DNA of 64,000 nucleotides, from assembly GCA_035516255.1 (NCBI GenBank), contig DATJAL010000002.1, positions 62,001-126,000 on the forward strand, read 5' to 3'. The notes below the pieces were generated by a model. It saw only the letters and a list, made by a program, of their open reading frames with translations, ran no database searches and had not been told where the DNA came from. Source of the stretch: Chitinivibrionales bacterium (GTDB lineage: Bacteria > Fibrobacterota > Chitinivibrionia > Chitinivibrionales > FEN-1185). The position numbers and the translations under genes are program-made. The first letter of the stretch is position 1. The number at the start of each line of letters is the position of its first letter. Below, one piece after another: positions 25,206 through 34,594 of the stretch.

Positions 25206-25864
25206 CGCAATACTTCAAACATGAATCCGCATATGTAGACGAGCCTGTTGACATAGGAGAGGGAACGAAAATATGGCATTTTTGTCATGTCATGAAGAAT
25301 GTAAAAATAGGGATAAACTGCATTCTCGGGCAGAACGTGTCCATTGCAAGCGATGTGAAAATCGGCGACAATGTAAAAATCCAGAACAATGTATCGGTGT
25401 ATACGGGTACGATTGTTGAAGACGATGTCTTTCTCGGGCCTTCATGCGTTCTGACAAATGTCACCAATCCGCGCGCGCAAATCAACCGGCACGCATTGTA
25501 TGAAAAAACAAACATTAGGCGAGGAGCAACGATCGGCGCTAATGCAACGATCGTTTGCGGAACTACGATCGGAAGATATGCATTTATAGCGGCCGGCGCT
25601 ATTGTGTCCAAAGATGTTCCGGATTATGCTCTTGTCATGGGAGTGCCAGGGAGACAAGAAGGTTGGATGAGCAGGCACGGGCATATTTTAAAAAGCCCGG
25701 ATAAAAAGGGGATAATGAAATGTCCGGAGAGCGGATTACGGTATAAAGAAATTAAAAAAGGCGTTTTAAGATGCATGGATCTTGATGAAGACGCCGAATT
25801 ACCCGACGGTTTGAAAATCGGAAAAGTGCGGTATGACGATCTGAAAAAAAAGCATCGTCCCTAA
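25202..25864 (+). CDS. wbpD: UDP-2-acetamido-3-amino-2,3-dideoxyglucuronate N-acetyltransferase, WbpD/WlbB-like
   Basis: A 220-residue left-handed beta-helix acetyltransferase. Hexapeptide repeats run from about residue 16 to 145. An insertion contains N-P-R-A, as in WlbB, and a C-terminal extension of about 70 residues has a small C-P-x-S/C-M motif region. It would N-acetylate the 3-amino group to give UDP-GlcNAc(3NAc)A, the precursor of ManNAc(3NAc)A in O-antigens. The 2-epimerase (WbpI) and the 6-dehydrogenase (WbpA) are not in the window. Confidence 0.88.
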   Translation: MTQYFKHESAYVDEPVDIGEGTKIWHFCHVMKNVKIGINCILGQNVSIASDVKIGDNVKIQNNVSVYTGTIVEDDVFLGPSCVLTNVTNPRAQINRHALYEKTNIRRGATIGANATIVCGTTIGRYAFIAAGAIVSKDVPDYALVMGVPGRQEGWMSRHGHILKSPDKKGIMKCPESGLRYKEIKKGVLRCMDLDEDAELPDGLKIGKVRYDDLKKKHRP

Positions 25865-25885
25865 AATGAAATTTCTTGTTGATGA

Positions 25886-26392
25886 ATGATGAAATATAAT
25901 AGCCAAAACCATTTGCTGAAGATCCTGCAGACCTTATCAAAAGCGAAAGTAAGGCATATCGTGTGCGGCGGCGTTGCCGTTGTTTTGCACGGCGTAGAAC
26001 GAATGACCATCGATCTTGACATTGCCCTGGATTTTGACCCCGGCAATGTCAGGAGGTTCAATGCAGCAATGAAGCGCCTGAGCCTGGTCCCCAGGGTGCC
26101 GATTTCCGCCGAGTGCCTTGCCGACAAAAAGCAACGGGAAACATTGATCAGGGAGAAAAACGCCCTGGTTTTTACGTTTATTGATACCGAAAATCCCTTT
26201 CGTATGGTAGATGTACTATTAACTGCTGAGAACTCATATAAAGCGTTGTATGCAAAATCCGAGAAAAGAAAAATTGGGAGGGTGGCAGTTCGGGTGGCAT
26301 CCAAGAGACAGATTATTTCCATGAAAAGCAAGGTGCGGCCACTCCGTGATAAAGACAGGTTCGACATCAACGCTCTTAAAAAAGCACAATGA
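25886..26392 (+). CDS. Nucleotidyltransferase-fold protein (AbiEii/MNT-like)
   Basis: A 168-residue protein. The motif G-G-V-A-V-V-L-H-G at residues 28-36 is followed by T-I-D-L-D-I-A-L-D at 41-49, which gives the two metal-binding acids of the DNA polymerase beta-like nucleotidyltransferase fold. Such proteins often act as toxins or antitoxins that modify RNA or a partner. It overlaps a small downstream frame by 4 bp. It is unrelated to sugar metabolism and interrupts the wbp-wzz order, so it looks like an inserted module. An alternative ATG lies three bases downstream. Confidence 0.7.
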   Translation: MMKYNSQNHLLKILQTLSKAKVRHIVCGGVAVVLHGVERMTIDLDIALDFDPGNVRRFNAAMKRLSLVPRVPISAECLADKKQRETLIREKNALVFTFIDTENPFRMVDVLLTAENSYKALYAKSEKRKIGRVAVRVASKRQIISMKSKVRPLRDKDRFDINALKKAQ

Positions 26393-26625
26393 CCACATCA
26401 CAATGCAGCGTGCTGTCCGCTTTTGACAGGAAGGACTTTGACGGCCACACGGATTTTCCGTCTTTGACGGCCGAGCAGAGACTTTTGTGGCTGTCCGGGT
26501 GTGCACGATTTGCGGTTGCCGCAAAAATGAATGTTGGAAACAGAATACATCGTGTCAGAAGAGCGAATCCCGCGGCAAGAAGCCGGAAGCGTGAACATAG
26601 GCATCAGGGCAAAAAAACCGGGTGA
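26389..26625 (+). CDS. Small protein, possible partner of the nucleotidyltransferase
   Basis: A 78-residue frame whose ATG overlaps the preceding stop by 4 bp, which suggests coupling. Residues 16-42 (F-D-x-H-T-D-F then L-T-A-E-Q-R-L-L-W-L) look like a genuine amphipathic helix, similar in style to small partners that follow such nucleotidyltransferases. The last 30 residues are Arg/Lys-rich and less convincing, so the gene may be frameshifted. About 100 bp without features follow before wzz. Confidence 0.45.
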   Translation: MTTSQCSVLSAFDRKDFDGHTDFPSLTAEQRLLWLSGCARFAVAAKMNVGNRIHRVRRANPAARSRKREHRHQGKKTG

Positions 26626-26732
26626 ACAATTGAAATTTCCGAAAAGTAGGGGCTCTGAACCATCACAATTTATTTTTCTGTCAAGACTCAAGTAAATATT
26701 ATCAATACCAACCAACTCCTGGAAAGATAACC

Positions 26733-27710
26733 ATGGAACACCTTCCAGTCCAACCGCAGACAACGCCCTTGTCACGGCCGAGAGACCCGGATGAGATCAA
26801 CCTGCTCGAATACATCTACGCGCTTGTTAAGCACAAGAAGCTGATAATAGGGCTCACGCTGCTGGGAATTGTCGGCGGCTACGTTGCGGCGCTTGTCAAG
26901 GGGCCGATGTGGGTGGCGGAGGCGATGATAGCGCCGAAGGAACGCGAGTCGCAAAAATCAACGTCACTTGCCGATCTCGGCGCGCTCGGAGGCCTTGTTG
27001 CCAGCCAACTGAACCTCGACCAAGGCAGCGCGAGCCTGAACACGATGGAGATGATACTTGACAGCAGGGACTTCGGGGCAAAGCTTATAGAGAAGGACTC
27101 CCTGTTGCCGTTTATTTACAAATATCAATGGCCGGGAAAATACAAGAAATACTGGGACCAATCGCGAAATACATGGAAACCTAATTTCGTTAAACCGAAC
27201 CCGCTCGCCATGGGCGGTTTTATTAAGAAGAAATACGTCAAGAAAACCAAAGACACTAAGAAAAATGTAATTGTATTAACCATCCAAACGAAAGACTCCG
27301 CATTCACAAGTACTTTTGCAACCACATATATGGACTATCTCAATGAATATATTCGAACAAAGGTCCAAACTGAAGCAAAAGAGAACGTGGCTTATCTTGA
27401 CAGTGAACTTGTCAATATCGCTGACCCATTACTTAGGACGAAAATTCTCGGGCTCCTTGCGAGTGAGATTGAAAAAGAGATGGTGGTAAGCAGAGAGGCG
27501 TTCAAGGTTGCGGACCCCTTGTATATCCACAAGACCTTTAAGGAGAAGAGACTTCTTCCGCTGGTTTTCGGGGTTGGATTGTTCTTTTTGAGCTGCGTTA
27601 TTATAGTGTTCATCCATGCGTTCAGCACTTTCGATAAGACTGAGGAAGAGCGGGACCTTATCGAAAAGATAATAAAAGAGTTGGACCTGTTGCCGGCAAG
27701 GAAGAAATAG
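26733..27710 (+). CDS. wzz: Wzz-family chain-length determinant
   Basis: A 325-residue polysaccharide co-polymerase. The cytoplasmic N-terminus has I-N-L-L-E-Y. The first transmembrane helix is at about 35-53. A periplasmic domain rich in charged helices follows. The second transmembrane helix is at about 275-296 and the C-terminal tail is short. There is no fused tyrosine-kinase domain, so it is the PCP-1/Wzz type that sets O-antigen chain length with Wzy. GGAAAG precedes the ATG. Unlike many Wzz proteins, the second helix lacks an obvious Pro-rich motif. Confidence 0.85.
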   Translation: MEHLPVQPQTTPLSRPRDPDEINLLEYIYALVKHKKLIIGLTLLGIVGGYVAALVKGPMWVAEAMIAPKERESQKSTSLADLGALGGLVASQLNLDQGSASLNTMEMILDSRDFGAKLIEKDSLLPFIYKYQWPGKYKKYWDQSRNTWKPNFVKPNPLAMGGFIKKKYVKKTKDTKKNVIVLTIQTKDSAFTSTFATTYMDYLNEYIRTKVQTEAKENVAYLDSELVNIADPLLRTKILGLLASEIEKEMVVSREAFKVADPLYIHKTFKEKRLLPLVFGVGLFFLSCVIIVFIHAFSTFDKTEEERDLIEKIIKELDLLPARKK

Positions 27711-27791
27711 CGAAATGTTGTTGTGCCGGAAACAATAAAAGGTTTCGAGCATGATACGATCAAGGCGCCAGATGTCTGATGATGAGGAAAG

Positions 27792-28205
27792 ATGACAAAG
27801 GCCTGCATAATTAATCTACCCAAAGTGCTTGATAAAAGGGGAAACCTTTCATTTATGGAAGGCGAACTACACATTCCATTTGAAATAGTAAGAACGTATT
27901 GGATATACGACGTGCCAGGAGGAGAAATTCGAGGGGGGCATGCATATAAGGAAAACCAGGAATTCATTGTTGCTCTTTCTGGTAGCTTCGACGTTTTAAT
28001 AGACGATGGGACACAAAAGAAAACATTCAGTCTAAACCGATCATATTATGGTTTATATGTTCCACAAATGTATTGGCGCGAGATGCAGAATTTTTCAACC
28101 AATTCGCTCGCATTAGTAATTGCGTCAACCAAATTTGATGAAGATGACTATATCCGCGATTATAGAAATTTTATCCTTCAAACGCAAAACAAAGTTTCGA
28201 AATGA
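27792..28205 (+). CDS. fdtA: FdtA/QdtA-like sugar 3,4-ketoisomerase, first copy
   Basis: A 137-residue cupin of the WxcM-like/FdtA group. Y-D-V-P-G-G-E-I-R-G-G-H-A-Y-K is at residues 39-53, a G-S-F-D-V strand follows, and F-D-E-D-D-Y-I-R-D-Y is near the end. Known members isomerise dTDP-4-keto-6-deoxyglucose to its 3-keto isomer. Here the second His of the usual R-G-x-H-A-H-K motif is Tyr52, which may reduce or alter activity. The stop overlaps the next copy's start (ATGA). Confidence 0.85.
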   Translation: MTKACIINLPKVLDKRGNLSFMEGELHIPFEIVRTYWIYDVPGGEIRGGHAYKENQEFIVALSGSFDVLIDDGTQKKTFSLNRSYYGLYVPQMYWREMQNFSTNSLALVIASTKFDEDDYIRDYRNFILQTQNKVSK

Positions 28206-28627
28206 AGACAAACGTTTACGATTGTACAATAATTGAATTGGACAAAAGGCACCGCGAAAAGGGAAATCTGACGGTTGTAGAAAATCTGGAAACCATCCCT
28301 TTTTCTGTCCAAAGGGTTTACTATCTATATGACGTGCCCGGTGGTGAGTCAAGGGGTGGTCATGCCCACAAGGAATTGGAGCAGCTTGTCATAGCGGCAA
28401 GCGGCAGTTTTGACGTGATCTTAGATGACGCCAGGACGAAGCGGACATTCACGCTAAACCGACCATACCAAGGGTTAATCATTGTCCCAGGAATTTGGCG
28501 GGAAATCGCGAACTTTTCCTCAGGATCTGTTTGTCTTGTCTTGGCATCGCTTAATTATGATGAAAAGGATTATTTCAGGTCATACATCGATTTTATCGAT
28601 TATAAAAGCTCACTTTCAGAAAAATAA
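28202..28627 (+). CDS. fdtA: FdtA/QdtA-like sugar 3,4-ketoisomerase, second copy
   Basis: A 141-residue cupin clearly homologous to the upstream gene. It shares the D-V-P-G-G-E-x-R-G-G-H-A block, the G-S-F-D-V strand and the closing Y-D-E-K-D-Y-F. It keeps the complete R-G-G-H-A-H-K motif (residues 51-57), so it is the more likely active isomerase. It fits upstream of the FdtB-like transaminase at 30.8 kb for dTDP-3-amino-3,6-dideoxyhexose. RmlA and RmlB, which make its substrate, are not in the window. Confidence 0.88.
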   Translation: MKTNVYDCTIIELDKRHREKGNLTVVENLETIPFSVQRVYYLYDVPGGESRGGHAHKELEQLVIAASGSFDVILDDARTKRTFTLNRPYQGLIIVPGIWREIANFSSGSVCLVLASLNYDEKDYFRSYIDFIDYKSSLSEK

Positions 28628-28726
28628 ATATCTGCGTTTTGGTCAATAAGGGAGACATAGCAAGTTGCTCCACAATGAATCTACGTAAAAAATCAGAATA
28701 TTATTATCTATTTAAGAGGAAATAGC

Positions 28727-29806
28727 TTGTCAAGGATTTTGGTTGGCGGTGCAGGTGGAGCTCCTTCTGAGGGTGTGATACGCTCCTTATTGGAGGATGA
28801 TAAATGCGAAGAAATAATTGGCATGGGGAGTGAACCGAGCGATTTAATATTGTCAGCTGCAAGAGTAAAAATATGTGTTCCCTATGCTGTCGAATCAAAA
28901 TATAAAGAAAGCATATTGGGAATATTGAAACAGGAGCAGGTCCATCTTCTTCACTGCCAAAATGATATGGAAATATTAGAGATATCCAAGCTTCGAAGTG
29001 AAATCAAGGCTCTTGGTGTGAAATTATTTATGCCTGAACATGGTGTAATAGATGCATGTGTAAATAAGTTTAAAAGCTATCAAATATGGGCATCGAAAGG
29101 AGTGCCTGTTCCCAAAAGTATTTTTATTAACAATGAACATGACCTAAAAAATGCATTTGAACGGTTAGGAAATAAACAAGGAAACATTTGGCTTCGTTCC
29201 ACAGCGATTAGTGGTGGAGGAAAAGGAGCACTTCCGACCAACGATTTTGAATTTGCTAAGAGATGGATAAACCGATATAATGGATGGGGTGAGTTTTCTG
29301 CAGCGGAAATGCTATCTTCGGACACCATTACGTGGCTTTCAATTTGGTTTGAAGGTGAATTGGTGGTTGCGCAGACACGTAAAAGAATGGGTTGGACCCA
29401 TGGCAACAGAACTTTGTCCGGCGTAACGGGGGTAACAAAGGTCGGTATAACATGCTCGGATGAAAAGGTAGATGCAATCGCGAGAAACGCAATATGCGCA
29501 ATTGATAAGAGACCCCATGGAATTTATGGGGTTGATATGGCTTACGATCAAAATAATGTTCCAAATCCGACAGAAATAAACATTTCAAGGTTTTTTACAA
29601 CAATTCTTTTCTTTACAAGAGCCGGATTGAACATGCCAAAAATCTTCAAGGATATCGCTCTATACGGGGAGTTTCCTATATTAGAAAAGAATATCAATCC
29701 CTTACCCAATGGACTAATGTGGGTAAGAGGCATGGATACTGAACCAATGTTGGTGACTGAAAAAGACATGGTCGAACGCATAAGAGGATTCAAAAAGAAC
29801 AAGTAA
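28727..29806 (+). CDS. ATP-grasp domain protein (carbamoyl-phosphate-synthase-like)
   Basis: A 359-residue protein. An N-terminal pre-ATP-grasp Rossmann-like domain opens with I-L-V-G-G-A-G-G-A-P. ATP-grasp lobes follow from about residue 110, with W-L-R-S-T-A-I-S-G-G-G-K-G near residues 150-162 and late P-T-E-I-N-I-S-R metal-binding residues. Translation starts at TTG, supported by AAGAGGA six bases upstream. ATP-grasp enzymes ligate a carboxylate to an amine or thiol via an acyl phosphate. In this position it may attach an amino acid or other acid to an amino sugar, but the substrate is unknown. Confidence 0.8.
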   Translation: MSRILVGGAGGAPSEGVIRSLLEDDKCEEIIGMGSEPSDLILSAARVKICVPYAVESKYKESILGILKQEQVHLLHCQNDMEILEISKLRSEIKALGVKLFMPEHGVIDACVNKFKSYQIWASKGVPVPKSIFINNEHDLKNAFERLGNKQGNIWLRSTAISGGGKGALPTNDFEFAKRWINRYNGWGEFSAAEMLSSDTITWLSIWFEGELVVAQTRKRMGWTHGNRTLSGVTGVTKVGITCSDEKVDAIARNAICAIDKRPHGIYGVDMAYDQNNVPNPTEINISRFFTTILFFTRAGLNMPKIFKDIALYGEFPILEKNINPLPNGLMWVRGMDTEPMLVTEKDMVERIRGFKKNK

Positions 29807-29994
29807 CATGCTCTTTCGGAGCTTCGGATGTTGGGGACAATTTCATATTTGAAATCGATTAAATCCTGACTCATAGAAGACAGAAGCCCTTCTTCAATCA
29901 TATAATATTATTACACAAGACCTTCATCCTCTGTTGATCGCCACATGAAAATTTGTTTGCCAAACAGATATGCAGACTTCGAGAAGAAAACGAA

Positions 29995-30615
29995 ATGAAC
30001 ATTATCCTTGATCTTGACGGAACGCTTATAGACGCAAAACGCCGTTTATTCACGCTATTTTGCGATCTAACAAAGCAGACACTATTGGCAATTGATGATT
30101 ATTGGGAATTAAAGCGCGCCATGTATGACAATTCCTATATTTTAAAAAACTATTTTAGTTATTCTGAGGCTGAAATTGGTGCTTTTAACAGAAAATGGCT
30201 TGATCAGATAGAAGAAAGCAACTATTTACGGCTTGATACGATGTTTCCGTTTACTATTGACGTTTTAGATAAGCTGCTTCAACAGGATATTAATCTGCTT
30301 ATGATAACAGCAAGACAGTTCAAACCAAATACACTACAGGAAATTAACCGCTTTGCAATTGCAAAATTTTTCTCGGCTATTTTTGTCACAGAAGGTCATA
30401 AGACAAAAGAGGAACTACTACGATCTTCCGGATTAGAATTTCATAGTGAAGATCTGTTGGTTGGTGATACAGGAATTGATATTCAAACCGGGAAATCGCT
30501 GAACGTAAGGACATTCGCAGTTTTGTCGGGCTTCCGGAATAGATCTATGCAGCTAAAATACAGGCCAGATTTTATTGCAGATGATATGCGGAATATTGTT
30601 GAAGTATTGAAGTAA
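29995..30615 (+). CDS. HAD-superfamily hydrolase (phosphatase-like)
   Basis: A 206-residue protein. Motif I is D-L-D-G-T-L at residues 6-11 with the nucleophile Asp. A helical cap follows, then motif II (I-T-A-R), a later Lys, and motif IV G-D-T-G-I-D. It resembles phosphoglycolate-phosphatase-type HADs and is presumably a phosphatase for a small phosphorylated metabolite or sugar. I chose the ATG at 29995; a TTG 14 codons upstream is less likely. It is separated by 188 bp from the ATP-grasp gene. Confidence 0.82.
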   Translation: MNIILDLDGTLIDAKRRLFTLFCDLTKQTLLAIDDYWELKRAMYDNSYILKNYFSYSEAEIGAFNRKWLDQIEESNYLRLDTMFPFTIDVLDKLLQQDINLLMITARQFKPNTLQEINRFAIAKFFSAIFVTEGHKTKEELLRSSGLEFHSEDLLVGDTGIDIQTGKSLNVRTFAVLSGFRNRSMQLKYRPDFIADDMRNIVEVLK

Positions 30616-30759
30616 TTTAAAGCTCCCCCTCGCAGGCAGAGAAGACCCCCTTTAATTTTGAGGGAATAAAAACATAACTTACAGCCGCTCGTATTCCCCG
30701 AGAAAGCTGCACGTAGTACGAACGCTAGGATCCAACCTGGAAAAAGGCGAGTGTACCAT

Positions 30760-31860
30760 ATGGAAGTTCCATTCCTGTCATTGAAGGATATTTCGCACAA
30801 ATACTCAGATGAAATCAACAAGGTAATCAAGCGCGTCGTTGATTCCGGATGGTATCTGCAAGGCAAGGAAAATAGAACGTTCGAGACAAACTATTCAAAC
30901 TACATAGGAACTAAGAATGCAATTGGCGTAGCAAACGGATTGGATGCACTTATATGGATTCTGCGGGGATATATCGAGATGGGAGTAATGAAACCCGGGG
31001 ATGAAGTTATTGTTCCGGCAAATACCTTTATTGCCTCAATCCTTGCAATTACCGATAATGATTTGGTGCCCGTATTGATTGAACCCAAAATAGCGGATTT
31101 TCAAATAGACGACCATTTAATTGAAACCGCAATCACATCAAAGACAAAAGCGATAATGATCGTACATCTATACGGGCAATGTGCATACACTGTAAAAATT
31201 CATGAACTCTGCCGAAAGTATAACCTTAAGCTAATTGAAGACAATGCGCAAGCTCATGGATGCATGTTTGGCAGAATTAAAACAGGGGCTCTCGGCGACG
31301 CGGCGGGCCACAGCTTTTATCCCGGAAAAAATCTAGGGGCTTTAGGAGATGCCGGCGCTGTCACAACAAATGATGATGCATTAGCAGCAATAGTTCGCAC
31401 GCTTGCTAATTATGGTTCAACAAAGAAATATGTCTACAAATTCAAGGGACGAAACAGCCGACTTGATGAAATTCAGGCTGGGGTACTTAATGTCAAGCTG
31501 CGACATCTTGATGAGGATATTAAATTGCGAAGGCGTGTTGCAGAACTATACATCGAAAACATAAGAAACGACCGCATAACACTCCCTATGGTTGCGGATT
31601 GGAACGCCCACGTTTTTCATATTTTTGCCATCCGTAGCAAGAAACGTGACGATCTTCAGAAACACTTAAGCGACAACGGCATTCAGACGCTAATTCATTA
31701 TCCCATCCCTCCTCACAAACAGGAATGTTATAAAGAGTGGCATTCGTTGTCGCTGCCAATTACAGAGCTGATCCATAGGGAAGTGCTAAGCCTGCCGATG
31801 AGTCCAACCCTTGATGACAAACAAGTTAGGTACGTCATAGACGTGGTAAATAAATGGTAA
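30760..31860 (+). CDS. fdtB: dTDP-3-amino-3,6-dideoxyhexose transaminase, FdtB/QdtB-like
   Basis: A 366-residue DegT-family aminotransferase. PLP lysine K190 lies in [25 protein letters not shown] is at 80-89, and E-D-N-A-Q-A-H-G contributes to cofactor binding. The [10 protein letters not shown] form and the [11 protein letters not shown] segment are characteristic of FdtB/QdtB, which aminate 3-keto-6-deoxy dTDP sugars made by FdtA/QdtA. Two FdtA-like genes lie upstream, which supports dTDP-Fuc3N or dTDP-Qui3N. The ATG at 30760 is preferred to a GTG three codons earlier. Confidence 0.87.
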   Translation: MEVPFLSLKDISHKYSDEINKVIKRVVDSGWYLQGKENRTFETNYSNYIGTKNAIGVANGLDALIWILRGYIEMGVMKPGDEVIVPANTFIASILAITDNDLVPVLIEPKIADFQIDDHLIETAITSKTKAIMIVHLYGQCAYTVKIHELCRKYNLKLIEDNAQAHGCMFGRIKTGALGDAAGHSFYPGKNLGALGDAGAVTTNDDALAAIVRTLANYGSTKKYVYKFKGRNSRLDEIQAGVLNVKLRHLDEDIKLRRRVAELYIENIRNDRITLPMVADWNAHVFHIFAIRSKKRDDLQKHLSDNGIQTLIHYPIPPHKQECYKEWHSLSLPITELIHREVLSLPMSPTLDDKQVRYVIDVVNKW

Positions 31861-31979
31861 GGACCACAACATTACGATAAGTAAAACATTCTCACTGACC
31901 TCGATTTTCACACTTGTCAGAATGAACGCCGACTTTGTATTTAGTATCATGCCATTTATCGTAAAGAATTAATAATAGC

Positions 31980-32894
31980 ATGAAGATTTTACTGACTGGA
32001 GCTTCCGGTTTTCTAGGTAATAATCTGCTTCGTTATATTAAATCGCATGATACAAACGATAAATTACAATTGTATTTATTAACATCAACATCAATTAACG
32101 GATATACCTGCATCCCACACAAAGATTATACTTTTTCCAAGAAAGATATTTCCAGAAAAGTGGCCGACCGCATCGATGTTCTTGTCCATTGCGGAGCTTT
32201 TTCACCCAAAACCAAAAAGGAAATGAACGATATACGAGGGTCATCTAAAAATATTGAAAACACAGTTTATCTAATAGACAACCTGCCTTTTCCACCTAAA
32301 AAAATTATCTACACCAGCTCCGTAAGTATTTATGATGCTTCGAGTTCTGAAGTAATAGATGAAAACACCCCCCCCAACCCTGATTCCTTATACGGGCAGT
32401 CAAAATTATTTTGCGAAAATATTCTCCGAAAGTATTCGTTGGAAAATCATATTGGCTATCAAATCCTCCGCATAGGAGTTATTTACGGAGAAGAAAATAT
32501 CCATAATCAAGGTTTAATTCCGACCACAATAAAAAAAATCATCGATAATCAAAATCCTGTTGTATTCAACGGCGGCATGGAACTGAGGTCTTTTATTAAT
32601 GTATATGACTGTTGTAGGACAATTTATTTGGCAATTGAAAAACAGATTGATGATCCTATTGTTAATGTTGTATTTGAACAACATCTGCCTGTAATAGATT
32701 TGGTCAGACTCATCGTTAAAATATCGGGTAAAAATATCGCCATTAACGATATAAAAACAGATAAAAAATACCCCGACATAGTTTATAACGTTAAAAAATC
32801 AATAAAGAATTTCGGGTTGTATGAAATTGATTACACAACAGGCTTAACGAGTTGTTATAACTATTTTCAAAAAAATTACAGGCAGGGGTTATGA
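31980..32894 (+). CDS. NAD-dependent epimerase/dehydratase (extended SDR)
   Basis: A 304-residue extended short-chain dehydrogenase. The NAD-binding G-A-S-G-F-L-G is at residues 7-13, a T-S-S-V-S-I-Y segment carries the catalytic Ser region, and Y-G-Q-S-K carries the catalytic Tyr and Lys. A late R-S-F-I-N-V-Y-D substrate-domain motif is present. It should act on a nucleotide sugar (epimerase, reductase or dehydratase); the exact reaction cannot be assigned. It overlaps the ThDP enzyme gene by 4 bp, so the two probably act in one pathway. Confidence 0.85.
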   Translation: MKILLTGASGFLGNNLLRYIKSHDTNDKLQLYLLTSTSINGYTCIPHKDYTFSKKDISRKVADRIDVLVHCGAFSPKTKKEMNDIRGSSKNIENTVYLIDNLPFPPKKIIYTSSVSIYDASSSEVIDENTPPNPDSLYGQSKLFCENILRKYSLENHIGYQILRIGVIYGEENIHNQGLIPTTIKKIIDNQNPVVFNGGMELRSFINVYDCCRTIYLAIEKQIDDPIVNVVFEQHLPVIDLVRLIVKISGKNIAINDIKTDKKYPDIVYNVKKSIKNFGLYEIDYTTGLTSCYNYFQKNYRQGL

Positions 32895-34579
32895 AAGTTG
32901 TTGATTATATAGCTGAATATTTGCAATCATCAGGCACCAAACATGTTTTCGGGTTTCAGGGGGGGTCTATTACTCCGTTAATAGATGCCATCGGCAAAAC
33001 AGGGAGCATCGAATATGTTCAGAATTATCATGAACAGGCTTCGGCCTTCTGTGCCGATGCTTATGCACGGATCAGCGGAAAATTAGGCATAGCAATAGGT
33101 TCTAACGGACCCGGCTTTACCAATCTCATCAGTGGCATTGCTAATGCCTATCTTGACTCCATTCCCTGTCTGTTCATTACTGGACAGGTAAATACGACCG
33201 ATATCAATATATCCGAAAACATACGTCAGAATGGTTTTCAGGAAGTAGGTACAATTGATATTGTAAAACCTATTACTAAATATGCAGTAACTATCAAGCA
33301 TAGTTCAAGAATAAAATTTGAATTGGATAAGGCCATCCATATTGCCACAAGCCGCCGGAAAGGGGCTGTTTTGATTGATCTGCCTCTTGATATACAGTTC
33401 GAAGAAATAGATAAAAGTACTCTGATCAGCTATGTTCCCCAGGAAAAAGACCTCCCTATTGATACGATGCCAATTCAAACGACAATTGCAATGATTGAAT
33501 CTTCAGAAAGACCTCTAGTCCTTATAGGCGGCGGCGTTAGAAATTCAGGCGCTGTAGAAGAACTTAATAGATTTATTGCCCTGACCGCTATTCCTACTGT
33601 TTCAACGTTAATGGGATTGGACGTTTTTACCCCGAACAATTACGGGTTTTGCGGTATTTACGGAAATACCTATGCCAATCTGTCGGCCTACAATTCGGAT
33701 CTGCTGTTGGTTCTGGGATCCAGACTATCAAAACGGCAATTTGGTAAAAGCAGGGAAAAATATGCACCGCATGCTCGAATAATTCATGTAGATATTGACG
33801 AAAATGAATTCGGACATTCCGTAGACGCAGAAGCGACAATCAATGCTGATATCAGATTGTTTCTACGGGAACTCAACAAAGCCATTTCACTCCGGAGTAC
33901 TAAATCCGGTCGTTTTTCAAAATGGCTTAAAAAACTTGATGACTGGAAAATCAAATACGCAAAAAGTGCCCTCCTCAATTCCAAAAATTTTGACCCCGTG
34001 CAGGTTGTAGCGGAAATAAGCCGGACAATCCCGAATGGATCAATAATATGTTCCGATGTAGGTCAAAATCAGATGTGGCTCGCGCAGGGTTTTGAACTTA
34101 AGTACAATCAGAGGATTTTGAATTCGGGTGGCCTCGGCTGCATGGGATTTTCTTTACCTGCCGCCATAGGCGCAAAAGTAGCCAGCCCCCAAAGCACTGT
34201 TGCAGCTTTTATGGGAGATGGCGGATTTCAAATGAACCTACAAGAATTGCAGCTCATTGCTCAAAGACAGCCAGGTATTAAATGCATAGTGTTCAATAAT
34301 CATACGCTTGGCATGATAAAAGAAATGCAGAAGAAATTTTTTAATGAAAATTATCTTGGGACAGAAATCGGATATCAGGCCCCCAATCTTCGGCTATTAG
34401 CTGACGCGTATGGATTGCGCTATCTAAAAATACAAACCATGCGGCAGCTAGATTTTTTTTCTGACATTTGGAAAGATAATGATTCATACATAATAGAAAT
34501 AGAAATAAATCAGGAAAACACTTATGTCCTGAATCGGCATAATGAAGAAAGAATATACGGAGAAATAGAATCCCTCTAA
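32891..34579 (+). CDS. Thiamine diphosphate-dependent enzyme, acetolactate-synthase-like
   Basis: A 562-residue enzyme with the three-domain ALS/POX architecture. The catalytic Glu is E48 in Y-H-E-Q-A-S-A-F. The central domain has L-I-G-G-G-V-R. The C-terminal ThDP motif begins G-D-G-G-F-Q-M-N and ends N-N-H. Stand-alone ALS-like genes in polysaccharide loci include YerE, which transfers a two-carbon unit from pyruvate onto a keto sugar to make a branched sugar. That role is an inference here; glyoxylate carboligase- or sulfopyruvate-type reactions are possible. The overlap with the SDR gene supports a nucleotide-sugar substrate. Confidence 0.85.
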   Translation: MKVVDYIAEYLQSSGTKHVFGFQGGSITPLIDAIGKTGSIEYVQNYHEQASAFCADAYARISGKLGIAIGSNGPGFTNLISGIANAYLDSIPCLFITGQVNTTDINISENIRQNGFQEVGTIDIVKPITKYAVTIKHSSRIKFELDKAIHIATSRRKGAVLIDLPLDIQFEEIDKSTLISYVPQEKDLPIDTMPIQTTIAMIESSERPLVLIGGGVRNSGAVEELNRFIALTAIPTVSTLMGLDVFTPNNYGFCGIYGNTYANLSAYNSDLLLVLGSRLSKRQFGKSREKYAPHARIIHVDIDENEFGHSVDAEATINADIRLFLRELNKAISLRSTKSGRFSKWLKKLDDWKIKYAKSALLNSKNFDPVQVVAEISRTIPNGSIICSDVGQNQMWLAQGFELKYNQRILNSGGLGCMGFSLPAAIGAKVASPQSTVAAFMGDGGFQMNLQELQLIAQRQPGIKCIVFNNHTLGMIKEMQKKFFNENYLGTEIGYQAPNLRLLADAYGLRYLKIQTMRQLDFFSDIWKDNDSYIIEIEINQENTYVLNRHNEERIYGEIESL

Positions 34580-34594
34580 TACATCTGCAAAGCA

